In this document: positions 54,801-64,000 of the stretch, piece after piece
Position numbering within the stretch: the first letter of the stretch is position 1
How the letters are laid out: each line of letters opens with the position of its first letter
NCBI GenBank assembly: GCA_000611715.1
Contig: AZYM01000034.1
Span: forward strand, 1-64,000
DNA from: Scolecobasidium constrictum UM 578
Taxonomy: Eukaryota; Ascomycota; Dothideomycetes; Venturiales; Sympoventuriaceae
Reading direction: 5' to 3'
DNA length: 64,000 nt
Position numbers and translations under genes: made by a program
Notes under the pieces: model-generated
Databases searched by the model: none
The model's input: only the letters and a program-made list of their open reading frames with translations
Told to the model about the DNA's origin: nothing

Positions 54801-56478
54801 GCCAAACTTCGATGAGAGCGGCAGCGCTGTCTCGACTGGTGTCAAGTTTGAGGGCATTCCGAAAGATGCATTGCTCACGGCTGCGCTAAATGTGCCACCT
54901 GCATGGCTTGTCGCTCCAAAGGAATCAGTTCACGATCTCGACAACATCAAACTTAGCTCGCTGCCATCTGGCACCAACCTCGAAGCGACATACGAGCTTG
55001 AGAATATCTTGATTGAAGGACACTCTAGAGATGTGACCACTGGCATCGCTCCACGAGGAGCACAGCTTGCTCTGTCCACAGCAAAGGACCCACATTTCGC
55101 AGATACGCTCATCATGGCCAATTTGGGCTATTTCCAATTCAAGGCCAATCCTGGATACTACAACATCTCCTTACTTCCAGGTCCTAGCTCGAACATCTTC
55201 AACATCGACAGCGTTGGTGCGCTAGGATACGAAGCCCAGAAGGGCGATGAGAGCACGGACGTCACGCTCATGAGCTTCTCGGGTGTCACCCTGTATCCTC
55301 GTGTCTCGCGCAAACCGGGCATGGAGGAGGAAGACGTGCTCGGTGCACCAAAGTCAGCCGCTGCAGACATGGCATCGAAGGGTGCAAGCCTTGTAGACAA
55401 TCTGCTGTCGAAAGTGGGCGTCAAGAAGCCTCAGACTGGTAAAGCTGTCCAAGAAGCGCTCAAAGGCGCCCAGTCGTGGCTCTCTAAACAGTTGGCTAAC
55501 GTCCCTGCAGACGGCATTGCGGCATTGGTGCCAGCAAAGAAGCATGCGGACATCAACATCTTCTCTGTTGCTAGCGGACACCTCTACGAGCGAATGTTGA
55601 GCATCATGATGGTTTCCGTGATGAAGCATACAAAGCAGACGGTCAAGTTCTGGTTCATCGAGCAATTCTTGTCATCGTCATTCAAAGCATTCTTGCCTAC
55701 ATTGGCAAAAGAGTATGGCTTCGAGTACGAGTACGTCACGTACAAATGGCCACACTGGCTGCGTGCTCAAAAGGAGAAGCAAAGAGAGATCTGGGGATAC
55801 AAGATACTATTCTTGGATGTGCTCTTTCCACTCGATCTGGACAAAGTCATCTTCGTCGACGCGGACCAGATCGTGCGCACCGACATGATGGAGCTGGTGA
55901 ACGTGGACCTCAAAGGTGCGCCATATGGATTCACACCCATGTGCGACTCGCGTACCGAGATGGAAGGGTTCCGCTTCTGGAAGCAAGGATACTGGAAGAA
56001 CTTCCTCCGCGGCCTGCCATATCACATCTCAGCGCTCTACGTCGTGGATCTCAAGCGCTTCCGCCAGATCGCGGCAGGTGATCGGCTAAGACAGCAGTAC
56101 CACCAGCTTTCCGCAGATCCAGGTTCCCTGTCCAATCTGGACCAAGACCTGCCCAATAATATGCAGATGGTCATTCCCATCCACACGCTCCCACAGGAAT
56201 GGCTTTGGTGCGAAACATGGTGCTCAGATGAAGCGCTGGGAGAGGCAAAGACGATCGATTTGTGCAACAATCCGCAGACTAAAGAGCCGAAGCTGGATCG
56301 GGCAAGGAGACAGGTGCCCGAGTGGACTGTGTATGATGAGGAGATTGCAGCGCTTGCGAAGCGGACTGGCGATGCTGAGGTGCTCAGGGGTGGGGAGCAG
56401 GAATCGCAACAGAAGGAGGAGAAGGCGGCGGAGGACCGGAAGAAGTCGAGTAGCGCGCCGGAGCATGGGGAGCTCTAA
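51813..56478 (+). CDS. UDP-glucose:glycoprotein glucosyltransferase (UGGT)
   Basis: Exons 51813-51961 and 52008-56478 give 1539 residues, the full length of UGGT. A signal peptide (to about residue 27) leads into the long folding-sensor region with thioredoxin-like domains. The C-terminal GT24 domain has KFWFIEQFLSSSFKAFLP, VIFVDADQIVRTDM with the DxD metal site, GYWKNFLRGLPYHISALYVV and LDQDLPNNMQ. The enzyme re-glucosylates misfolded glycoproteins in the ER lumen so that they stay in the calnexin cycle. The acidic/basic tail ends HGEL, a variant of the HDEL/KDEL retrieval signal. Confidence 0.94.
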
Positions 56479-56715
56479 TGAAGTTTAAATCGAACATGCG
56501 GTTGATGTCATTGTAGCGAACGAATCTGGATAAAGTATAGAAGAAAGGAGTGGATGGTATCGTGATCAAGCTTCGCTTTCCTTCGGTGCTCATGCATTCA
56601 TTCATTATCAATTACAGGTGATGCGCTCTTGCACGCTAATGATCGTGGGCTTCATAACTTCCATGAAGCAAAACGCCAGGACTATGCACAGAAAATCATC
56701 AATCAGTCTTCCCAT

Positions 56716-57324
56716 TCAGCAATCATACTTCAGAAACCACCCATCGTTCTCATCTTGGCGCAGTGTCACTTCTCCAAACTCCTGCAAAGTCAACCGGAAG
56801 CTCAACTCTGTCGTTGATGTCGCATTGACATCTCCAACAAGATGCTCACGTGCGCCAGTGGAATCAGGCCAGCCTCCAAATGCAGCTGAACCTATCCGTC
56901 CCGTTCCGTGTGGTCCCACAGTAACGTCAATCGCGGCTTCGACGACTTCGGGTGTGAGCACACCCTCATCTGGCAGTTTCGTGGAGTCGAGTGTATAGAC
57001 GGCAACGGTACCGCCTCCCACAGTCTTGAAGTCTTGCGGCGATGTTGATTGTGCCCACTGCAGATAATAGTTCGTGGATGACGCAGGCAGGTCCGTGAAT
57101 GTCATGACTTGGTCGATAGTCAAAGTCGTAAAAGAATTGTTCTGGACGTGGAAAAACTGCGAATCCGTCGTGTCATCGTTGACCGTCCGAAGTATTGGCA
57201 TGAACTTCTTCAGTCCAATGCCGGGGCACGATGCTTGCCGTGAAACAAGCGATGACGTTGATGTAGTGGGCAGCGCGCTGGCGATGCCGAGAAAACTGGC
57301 GGCGAGGAGCATTGAGTGATGCAT
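56716..57324 (-). CDS. Secreted protein, tentatively But2 C-terminal-domain-like
   Basis: A single exon of 202 residues. MHHSMLLAASFLGIASALP is a signal peptide. The mature protein has only two Cys outside the leader, one near the start (QASCPGIG) and the last residue (GWFLKYDC). The body is beta-rich with SQFFHVQNNSFTTLTIDQVM and STNYYLQWAQ, and has N-glycosylation sites NNS and NAT. The layout, with a FHV strand early and a C-terminal GWFLKYDC, reminds me of the But2-like C-terminal domain found in many secreted fungal proteins. That is a weak match made from memory. The gene is convergent with UGGT. Confidence 0.65.
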   Translation of the reverse strand: MHHSMLLAASFLGIASALPTTSTSSLVSRQASCPGIGLKKFMPILRTVNDDTTDSQFFHVQNNSFTTLTIDQVMTFTDLPASSTNYYLQWAQSTSPQDFKTVGGGTVAVYTLDSTKLPDEGVLTPEVVEAAIDVTVGPHGTGRIGSAAFGGWPDSTGAREHLVGDVNATSTTELSFRLTLQEFGEVTLRQDENDGWFLKYDC

Positions 57325-58403
57325 GATGTGCGGTCTGTTTTCGAAGGTGCTGATGGAGCGATCTTAAAGGGTGATCCGATGGTTTGATATCGTAGTCCTT
57401 ATACTCGAGCACAAAGAGGTTGGTGTTTTATGTAGAAGAGTTATAATGGATGACCAATAAGTGGTGTCCAAGCGTTTGCTCCTTAGAAAGGCTGTACCGA
57501 TGGCAGCCGCGATCTTGGCCTGACGTGATCGATCACTATGGAGGAGGTCTAGCAATTCTGGAGTAGGTCGTGCGAGAGGTTCAGCGATCCGCGATGGCGA
57601 GGTCTCCAGTCTTAAACAGCAGCATGGAAATGTGTCACTTACTCCACAGACGTCAAAGCGCTACAACGTCCGCTATTAGCTTATACATGCTTGTCCAATG
57701 AGGAAAATACCGATGGCCAGCCAGCGGAGACGATTGGCACTCCTCTGGCCCATGAATGGCTCTGTGCCCAGTGCAACCCGTTTTCAGGCACCACGAATCC
57801 GAACAGCTAGCAGGGCAGAGCTAGCAATGCGCGGAGGCAGGCACGGAAGGCATGGGAACGCACTGGCTGAGTTGCGGAGGAAACGGATGATGATAGGTCA
57901 ATGATGGAGAATTGGCATTTCTGGGCATACACGATCAGTTGGTGGAGACGGTCTCTCGGAAGTTCGTGTGGGCGCACGGCAGTGGCTTAGTGGCTGGCGT
58001 GATAGGGCTGAGTATGCGGTGGCGGGCTTTGTCGTCGTCGATGGCATGGAAAGCAGCCTGTGCTGATATCTGCTTGCAGCAAACTGGAAGTAATGAACGA
58101 GGACAGGGCTCGACTCTTGAAACAACTTACTTTAGATCATGCATTAGTGATGCACAGTTCCTGGTGGTGTTGCTTCAAGAGGAGCTTGGCGCCCACGTAT
58201 GTGGCTGGTAGATCCGAGCGGCTCACGTGATGCGAGATTCACCTCATTCACCAAAAGGTCACCTCTGCATCCCTGAAATATCATCAAAAATGCTCATCTC
58301 GCATCATTTACCATCCTTCGAGTACGATATGATTTGATTCGCCATGTTGCCGCCATGAGATCGCAACCAACAATCACAGTAACAACAGTGTGCTCGAGTC
58401 GGC
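57325..58403. other. Intergenic, nothing recognised
   Basis: 1079 bp between the secreted protein and the second HET gene, which diverge, so it holds both promoters. Only short overlapping frames without features are seen. Confidence 0.4.
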
Positions 58404-59822
58404 ATGGCTAATGTCAACACTGGTTTCTCCTACCGGAAGTTGAAGTCGGGGGACATCAGGCTTTGCCGTATCGCATCATTTTCAACGAAAACTGATGTCG
58501 AACTACACCTGGAGATGATTCACGTGCCGCACAAGCAGGTGATGAAAAATACGAGTCCTAATGGGGAAGATCCTAGGTTCGTGAACAAGTATACCGCACT
58601 GTCCTATACTTGGGGCAGCGGTGCCGTCAGAATCCCCATCCATGTCAATGGCCAGGTCATCGAAGTAGGCGAGAACCTTCATGCTTTTCTGGATCAAATC
58701 AGGCTGCTACAGGAACGCGACACGTGGTTCTGGATTGATCAGCTCTGCATCAATCAAATGGACACGGCAGAGAGGAACATTCAAGTTGCTCGAATGGCCG
58801 AAATATACTCGTATGCGAGCAGCGTCTATGTATGGCTTGGACAAGAAGCGGACGGTAGTGATGGAGCCCTCCGCATGATGCAATCTTATCAGAGGGCCTT
58901 CTACCACCCAGAGGGCCTGTCTGACACGGAGGACATCTATAATCAGCCAGACCTCTGTGATGAGCTGGAAGAAGAATTTGTTGGTCAACATGAGGCAGGC
59001 GTTCAGGCTTTGCGTGCACTTTTTAGACGTCCATACTGGGAGAGAGTGTGGATAGTACAAGAGCTCGCCTTAGCCGGCGAGACACATCTCTTGTGTGGCT
59101 CTTCACGATTTTCGCCGACGAGCTCGAGCCAATACGATACCAACCGATGGAAGTCAGCTCTTCATTTCCTGTACTATCTTGTCTCGCAACGATCGGAGGG
59201 CGGGACCTTGGACCGTGTCGACAGTCTCCTCGATCACATTGATCCAAATTCTGTTCCTGGTCCTATCAGCTTATTGACACTGGAGTTCTTGCATCTTGGT
59301 AAATGTTCTGACCCTCGAGATCATATCTATGGCACACAAGCATTACTTCATCCGCGCTACAGAATCAAGGTAGATTACAGCTCTACGACTGAACATGTGT
59401 TCTGGCAAGCATTAGAATCTATGTGCAGATCTCCGGAGGCTATCGCAATTAGTCCAAACCCCTCGCTACATGAAGCACGATACCAGTATCGCGCTGCACC
59501 ATATTGGCTTTTGCGAAAGACTATGGGACTTCAAGAAGTGGTCTCCGATCGCGAAATCGTTCAAAAGGTGGAGCAATGGGTGGCGCAGTTCCACGATGTG
59601 ACTGAGGATGTCAGAAGTAACGAGCTGCACAGACGTGCACTCAGTGTGTTGCTTATGGGTAATGGCAGCGACATCGAGCATGTCGTCCGCAATGTTGCTG
59701 GCGGCATGCTCAATGATGGCCATGTTGAGGATAGTGGGGCTTTTCAGAAAGAGCAAAGAGAAGTCTGTCAGAAGCTGGGAGCATATTTCGAGGCGTATCC
59801 CCAGAAATGGCCGACAGCATGA
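58404..59822 (+). CDS. HET-domain (heterokaryon incompatibility) protein
   Basis: A single exon of 472 residues. The HET domain covers about residues 60-230: NKYTALSYTWGSG, RDTWFWIDQLCINQMDTAER, VARMAEIYSYASSVYVWLGQ and RRPYWERVWIVQELALAGET. The later motif is CSDPRDHIYGTQALLHPRYR with DYSSTTEHVFW, which in other HET proteins reads DPRDRIYALLGL. The C-terminal part is helical without further known domain. It is shorter than the HET protein at 12-14 kb and is not a close copy of it. It probably takes part in nonself recognition. Confidence 0.86.
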   Translation: MANVNTGFSYRKLKSGDIRLCRIASFSTKTDVELHLEMIHVPHKQVMKNTSPNGEDPRFVNKYTALSYTWGSGAVRIPIHVNGQVIEVGENLHAFLDQIRLLQERDTWFWIDQLCINQMDTAERNIQVARMAEIYSYASSVYVWLGQEADGSDGALRMMQSYQRAFYHPEGLSDTEDIYNQPDLCDELEEEFVGQHEAGVQALRALFRRPYWERVWIVQELALAGETHLLCGSSRFSPTSSSQYDTNRWKSALHFLYYLVSQRSEGGTLDRVDSLLDHIDPNSVPGPISLLTLEFLHLGKCSDPRDHIYGTQALLHPRYRIKVDYSSTTEHVFWQALESMCRSPEAIAISPNPSLHEARYQYRAAPYWLLRKTMGLQEVVSDREIVQKVEQWVAQFHDVTEDVRSNELHRRALSVLLMGNGSDIEHVVRNVAGGMLNDGHVEDSGAFQKEQREVCQKLGAYFEAYPQKWPTA

Positions 59823-60054
59823 GCTTAGTAACGCCATGGGGTCGAGTCCGTGAATACTTCTTAATCTGATGCGGCTCATGAAAGCAGTCAGTTCATCTCG
59901 ACACAAGATAAGATGGCTAGTAAGTCAATAAGATCGCACATCACGCCTGTTGTTGTTCTGCTCATGCATATGGTGTCGTTCAATGTCACTAGCTAATTTC
60001 TATATGATACAGGCCACTCCGACAAGAGCGACAGGATTTCGTGATCTTTGGGTA

Positions 60055-61024
60055 TCACGACTGACCAGCCAACGCAGCTTTGACTACATCCCTCAACTCC
60101 CTCTTGGGTACATCGAGAAGCTCGTTCGCTAGTGGACCTTCTGCCTCTAGATGACCACTGTATCTGCCCGTAACGAAACCCGTCTCAATGGTTGCATATG
60201 CCGCAGAGCGATCACCCTGCGCAAGTCTCTTATGTGCATCGGCAACGATCTCATCAGTATTGACATATTCCCTTTCGAACTGCTTCCCGCTCAACTCCTC
60301 GATTGCGGCAAACAGCTCATTCTGCGTGGTCGGGAAATTGCTGATACGCAAGAGCTGGTTGGAGGTCTCTGCTGGTTTCTTGAGCGCAGCCACCACGGCA
60401 TTTGCGGTATCCTCAATGGTCGTGCAGGAGAAGTGCCCATTGCCATCATCCCAGACCCTGAACTTGCGCTCTGGATAATTGATCCCGAGGAAGCTATGCT
60501 CGACTGACCACTTCAGCCACATGCCACAAGCGAAGCTGGTCCATGTGAGACCCGTGCTCTCCTGATCCTTGAGATACTGCTGGACTTCGCCCTTCTCCTT
60601 GAACACTGGGGAAAGTGCTTGAGCTCTTGGGTCAAGGTTGTTAAGGCCAAATTCAGATGGAACATAGCGCTTCACACCGGCGGCTACCGCAGCGTCGATG
60701 ATGTTGTGTTGTTGAAGCACCGATAAGGAAGTGATCGCATTGACTATCACATCCTTTCCACGGAAAGCCTCAATTAGCTCTTCGACGGGATACGTGTCTG
60801 AGACCGAGATGATCTTTGCGCGAGATTCGGGAAGCTTGGACTTTGAGGAGGCTCGAGAGATCACTGTCACTTCCTCAAATGATGGTTCCGCAAGAATGGC
60901 TTGGAAGAGGGTGCTGCCGAGGGAGCCACCGGCCTGCAGTCACCCAGTTAGTCTTCACCTCCTGTGGTCCGCGTTGTTTGATTCCACTCACTCCCACAAG
61001 AACGATACGAGAGAACTTGGACAT
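60055..61024 (-). CDS. NmrA-like / isoflavone-reductase-like NAD(P)-binding protein
   Basis: Exons 60992-61024 and 60055-60933 give 303 residues. The spliced start reads MSKFSRIVLVGAGGSLGSTL, a GxxGxxG Rossmann motif that only appears after removing the intron. Later blocks are IVNAITSLSVLQQHNIIDAA, VKRYVPSEFGLNN (an NmrA-family hallmark), LTWTSFACGMWLKW and ISNFPTTQNELFAAIEELSG. These atypical short-chain dehydrogenases either reduce phenylpropanoid or related compounds or sense NAD(P) redox state. The Lys following SEFG in true reductases is not evident, so catalysis is uncertain. It diverges from a P450 gene. Confidence 0.85.
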
Positions 61025-62055
61025 CTTGGAAGGTTGGAAGGGTTTCGTTAGGAGTCAGAACGACGATTCGGAGTTCTCTGTCTGTTGCAGAAGGTATTGT
61101 TCGCTGCGTTTGGCTGACATCGTACAGCCTGCACAATCTTTATATCTATACCGTCTTGTGGTCACGACTATCCAGAACTCGTGCTTGACGGAATTCCATC
61201 GTGCTATGATGACTTGCATCATTCGAGTGCGATGAGTATTTGATCGTGTAAGCTGGTACGTATCCATATCCCATAAGCCTTGACAACTCAAGTGGAGGAG
61301 ATGATTGCGATTCAGTATGACGATGTACCTGATCTGAGGCAAGCGCTGCATTACTTAAGCCTCGATTTTACATGTAATCGCATGTAGAGCATAGACTACT
61401 ATGCGCCTAGTAGTTTTGAGGAACAAACATGTTTCCATCTGGAAATCGCTGCAATTGTGATTAGTCGTGAGGCTCTTAGTCATCGCTAGCCTGACCAATT
61501 TGGTAACCCGATCTATTTCCGATCACCTACATCATGGTCTGCTCTTGTCTTCCACCACAAATACACATCAACCTCATAATGCTTTGCTCAGATGGCCACG
61601 AATGTCTTCCATCAAGCAGCCGTTCCAGGATCGGGCTAGATGGCCTGTGATGAAGCCATGATCTCAAGAACGCCCATACCACAGAGTACCGCCTCGTCCA
61701 GTCCACCGTGAATTGAGGGAAGAGGCACAGTTGATTCCATCAGACTTCAAGAGACTTCATCCGTGCTTATTGGTCTATGAAATGATCGAGTGTTCGGGCC
61801 CCAGGGACTGGTGCAGGCAACAGTTCTACCACTAGCGACAGATGGAGATGTATGCAGCGACCAAAGACCAGTATGCAGTGGCAGAAAACTCATAGGTACT
61901 CTCTGGAGGCTGGATTGCATGTCCAGAGGAAACCGTACGCGCCTGGTGTTCTACACCACACAGGGCTAAACGCGGGGTATCACCATTCTCCTGATACAAG
62001 CAATTGGCCGCATTGCTCGGTGATCGAGCTCCGCTAGTATAATGGACCATAAACC
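61025..62055. promoter_or_regulatory. Divergent intergenic region, NmrA-like / P450
   Basis: 1031 bp that must contain the promoters of both genes. A TATA-like TATAAT at 62038-62043 lies too near the P450 ATG to be its TATA box. Nothing else stands out. Confidence 0.4.
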
Positions 62056-63915
62056 ATGGAGCTGGTAAATGTCGAAAGGCGACATCGTATTCAAAACACT
62101 ATTCGGACGATGCATGAACACGTTTCGACCTGGTGGCGATGGCCAGTGGATGGCTTCATCATATTCGTCCAGGTCTGGCTCTTAACACCGCTAAACTTCA
62201 TTCTTGCCTGCTCTCGCAGCCCAGCGGGAATCGCTGTTGGCATTGTGATCTTGGCTCTCTCGTTGCCCGCAGTCTACAACATCTTCTTCCATCCTTTAGC
62301 TCAGTATCCTGGTCCATGGTATGCAAAAGCATCTTCCCTGCCTCTGGCATTGATGTCATGGTATCAAAAAGAGCCGGACTGGCTACACATACTCGCTAGG
62401 CGCTATGGAAGTGCGTTCAAACACAGAAGGTGCAGGACAAACGGCTAATTCTAGCCTTCAGCTGATAAACCAATCCGGATTGCACCGTCGATGCTACTGT
62501 TCGCGAATCCTTCATCACTGAAGGACATCTACCGCGAACCTAAACTGAACAACAAGTCACCACTCTATGGCACGGGCATGCTTGGGCCACCGCATCTGTT
62601 CTCGACTTTAGATAGTGAAGACCACCGCGTTCTGCGCAAAGCTTTGGGAGGACCAACGGTATGCTGGCAATTACAGTCTATGACACAAAGACTGACGAAT
62701 AGCCTCAGTGGTCGATCGGTGCCTTAAAGAAGACATGGGAGCCTGAAATTGACAAGCACGTGCGGGTTTTCATTGACAAGATGAAAGCACGAGCCAAAGG
62801 TAACCAGACTTTCTGCTTGTCAGACAGAGCTGCGTACGAGCGCCATTTCCGTTTCGAACATACTTAAGCTGAAAATTGTCTAGGGAATTCGCCGCAGACA
62901 TCATGACACAACTTTCGTTCTCCGAGCCATGGGGCTTTATAGCCAATGGCCGTGATGAGCGCGGCATTCTAGAAAGCTGGCGCTACGCTCTCGACCGCTT
63001 TGGCTTCGTCGGACGTTTCGTCTTCCTGCGCGACCATCTTATGAAGATACCAGCTTTAGCTAAGATGTTCTTGCCCACCACATCCGATAATCACGGCATG
63101 GGATATTTACTCAACGAAGCGAACCGGACTGTCGCTCAGCGCGAGGAGAACGCAGCGAACGGGTTCACTCTGGACAAGCCAGACTTCTTGCAATACGCTT
63201 TGGATGCTCGTATCGATGGGCAGCCACTAACGTTGCAGCAAAAGCGGGCACACGCCACCGTCCTCATCCAAGCAGGTGCAGACACAACAGGTACAAGTCT
63301 GGGCTCCACGCTCCGATTCGTTGCCGAAGATATGTCCATCCGCAATAAAGCTGTTGCAGAAATCGAGAAGGCCGAACGAGCGGGCAAGCTCTCCTTCCCA
63401 ATACAGTATGAGGAGACGGTTCAGCATTTGCCATACGTGATCGCTTGCATCAAGGAATCATTGCGACTCAATCCACCAGCAACAAATCTGTTCGCTCGTG
63501 TTGTGAACGAGCCATGCACGATCGACGGTCATCCCGTTCCTGCCGGCACCGAAGTCACGAGCTACGCTTATGTGGTGCAAAGAGATCCGCGATTATACGC
63601 TCCCGATCCAAATACATTCCGACCTGAGCGGTGGCTGGAGGACAAGCAGAAGGCACAGGAGATGGAAGCACATAGCTTCGTCTTTGGTATCGGCCCACGA
63701 GTATGTTTGGGCAAGGAGATTGCGACGATGGAGCTGTATAAGCTGATTCCGGAGGTGAGTGTTTGAACAAGTCGTGAGATTGATCACTAAATCCCTTGGG
63801 ACAGGTGCTCCGACAATTCGATATCGAGGTCAAACATCCTGGGAAATACGTGGTTGCTGGTGGCGTGGCATACAACCATGCTTTCTATGCGAAATTGCAC
63901 GACCGCGACAGCTAG
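62056..63915 (+). CDS. Cytochrome P450 (pisatin-demethylase-like fungal class)
   Basis: Exons 62056-62410, 62462-62658, 62703-62833, 62884-63754 and 63805-63915 give 554 residues. A membrane anchor (AGIAVGIVILALSLPAVYNIFF) precedes HPLAQYPGPWYAKAS. The third junction restores SDRAAEFAADIMTQLSFSEP. P450 signatures are the I-helix AGADTTGTSLGST, ExxR in IKESLRLNPPATNLF, RPERW and the heme loop FGIGPRVCLGKEIATMELY. Exon 5 adds VLRQFDIEVKHPGKYV. The overall style is that of the large pisatin-demethylase/benzoate-type fungal group; the substrate is unknown. The leading 50 residues before the anchor are longer than usual. It may form a small unit with the NmrA-like gene. Confidence 0.87.
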
Positions 63916-64000
63916 ATGGGCGAGGCTGAGCCTCGTGTGATAGTGACTTGATATTAATTTACTGGTCAAATTCGCGAAGGACACGCCCAAGCACCCAGGA

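Noticed and set aside
1..56478. OST3, GH47 and UGGT as an N-glycan gene cluster
   Set aside because: They are separated by many unrelated genes and one is broken; chance proximity is the better reading.
1..64000. tRNA genes, CRISPR arrays, transposons
   Set aside because: No tRNA B-box with matching cloverleaf, no spaced repeats and no transposase, reverse transcriptase or long terminal repeat was seen by eye.

Overview
The window looks like nuclear DNA of a filamentous ascomycete (Pezizomycotina; a Dothideomycete is my best guess, from overall gene style only). Support comes from dense single genes on both strands, very short GT-AG introns (about 45-60 nt) with CTAAC/CTGAC-like branch points, two Zn2Cys6 regulators, two HET-domain proteins, an ITR-type sugar transporter, a DUF3425 bZIP protein and fungal P450s. 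Exon joins were worked out by hand from reading frame, splice sites and family motifs. I saw no tRNA, rRNA, CRISPR array or transposon.

Left flank (1-7.6 kb) is mostly housekeeping: OST3/6 subunit (runs off the edge), a coiled-coil protein, an MRM2-like rRNA 2'-O-methyltransferase, a hotdog thioesterase and a divergent NDR-family kinase whose 5' exon is unresolved. From 9 to 14 kb come a GH47 mannosidase broken by two single-base indels, an F-box protein with an early TGA, and a two-exon HET protein.

The middle (14.5-35.5 kb) is an accessory, metabolism-only block with no PKS or NRPS backbone. It holds an aldo/keto reductase, a CYP53-like P450, a myo-inositol-type transporter, a Zn2Cys6 regulator, a P450 reductase interrupted by one in-frame TGA, a Gfo/Idh/MocA dehydrogenase, an NTF2-like/FMO flavin monooxygenase, a second Zn2Cys6 regulator, an amino-acid permease and a membrane-anchored DUF3445 (heme-dependent N-demethylase-like) protein. 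The permease and the DUF3445 gene diverge from a 613-bp promoter carrying a 16-nt repeat built on GATA sites, which suggests nitrogen control. I read the block as uptake plus oxidative catabolism or detoxification of polyol, aromatic and methylated-amine-like compounds; the substrate is inference.

The right part (36-57 kb) returns to conserved genes: AIP1, mitochondrial GatB, IMP3, CstF-64/RNA15 and UGGT. Between them lie two orphan proteins, a DUF3425 bZIP, a BBE-like FAD oxidase and two secreted proteins, one with 16 cysteines. The right end (58-64 kb) has a second HET protein and a divergent NmrA-like reductase/P450 pair.

The unusual features are three broken genes within 13 kb (GH47, F-box, reductase), the GATA repeat promoter, and the DUF3445 protein with a P450-like membrane anchor.
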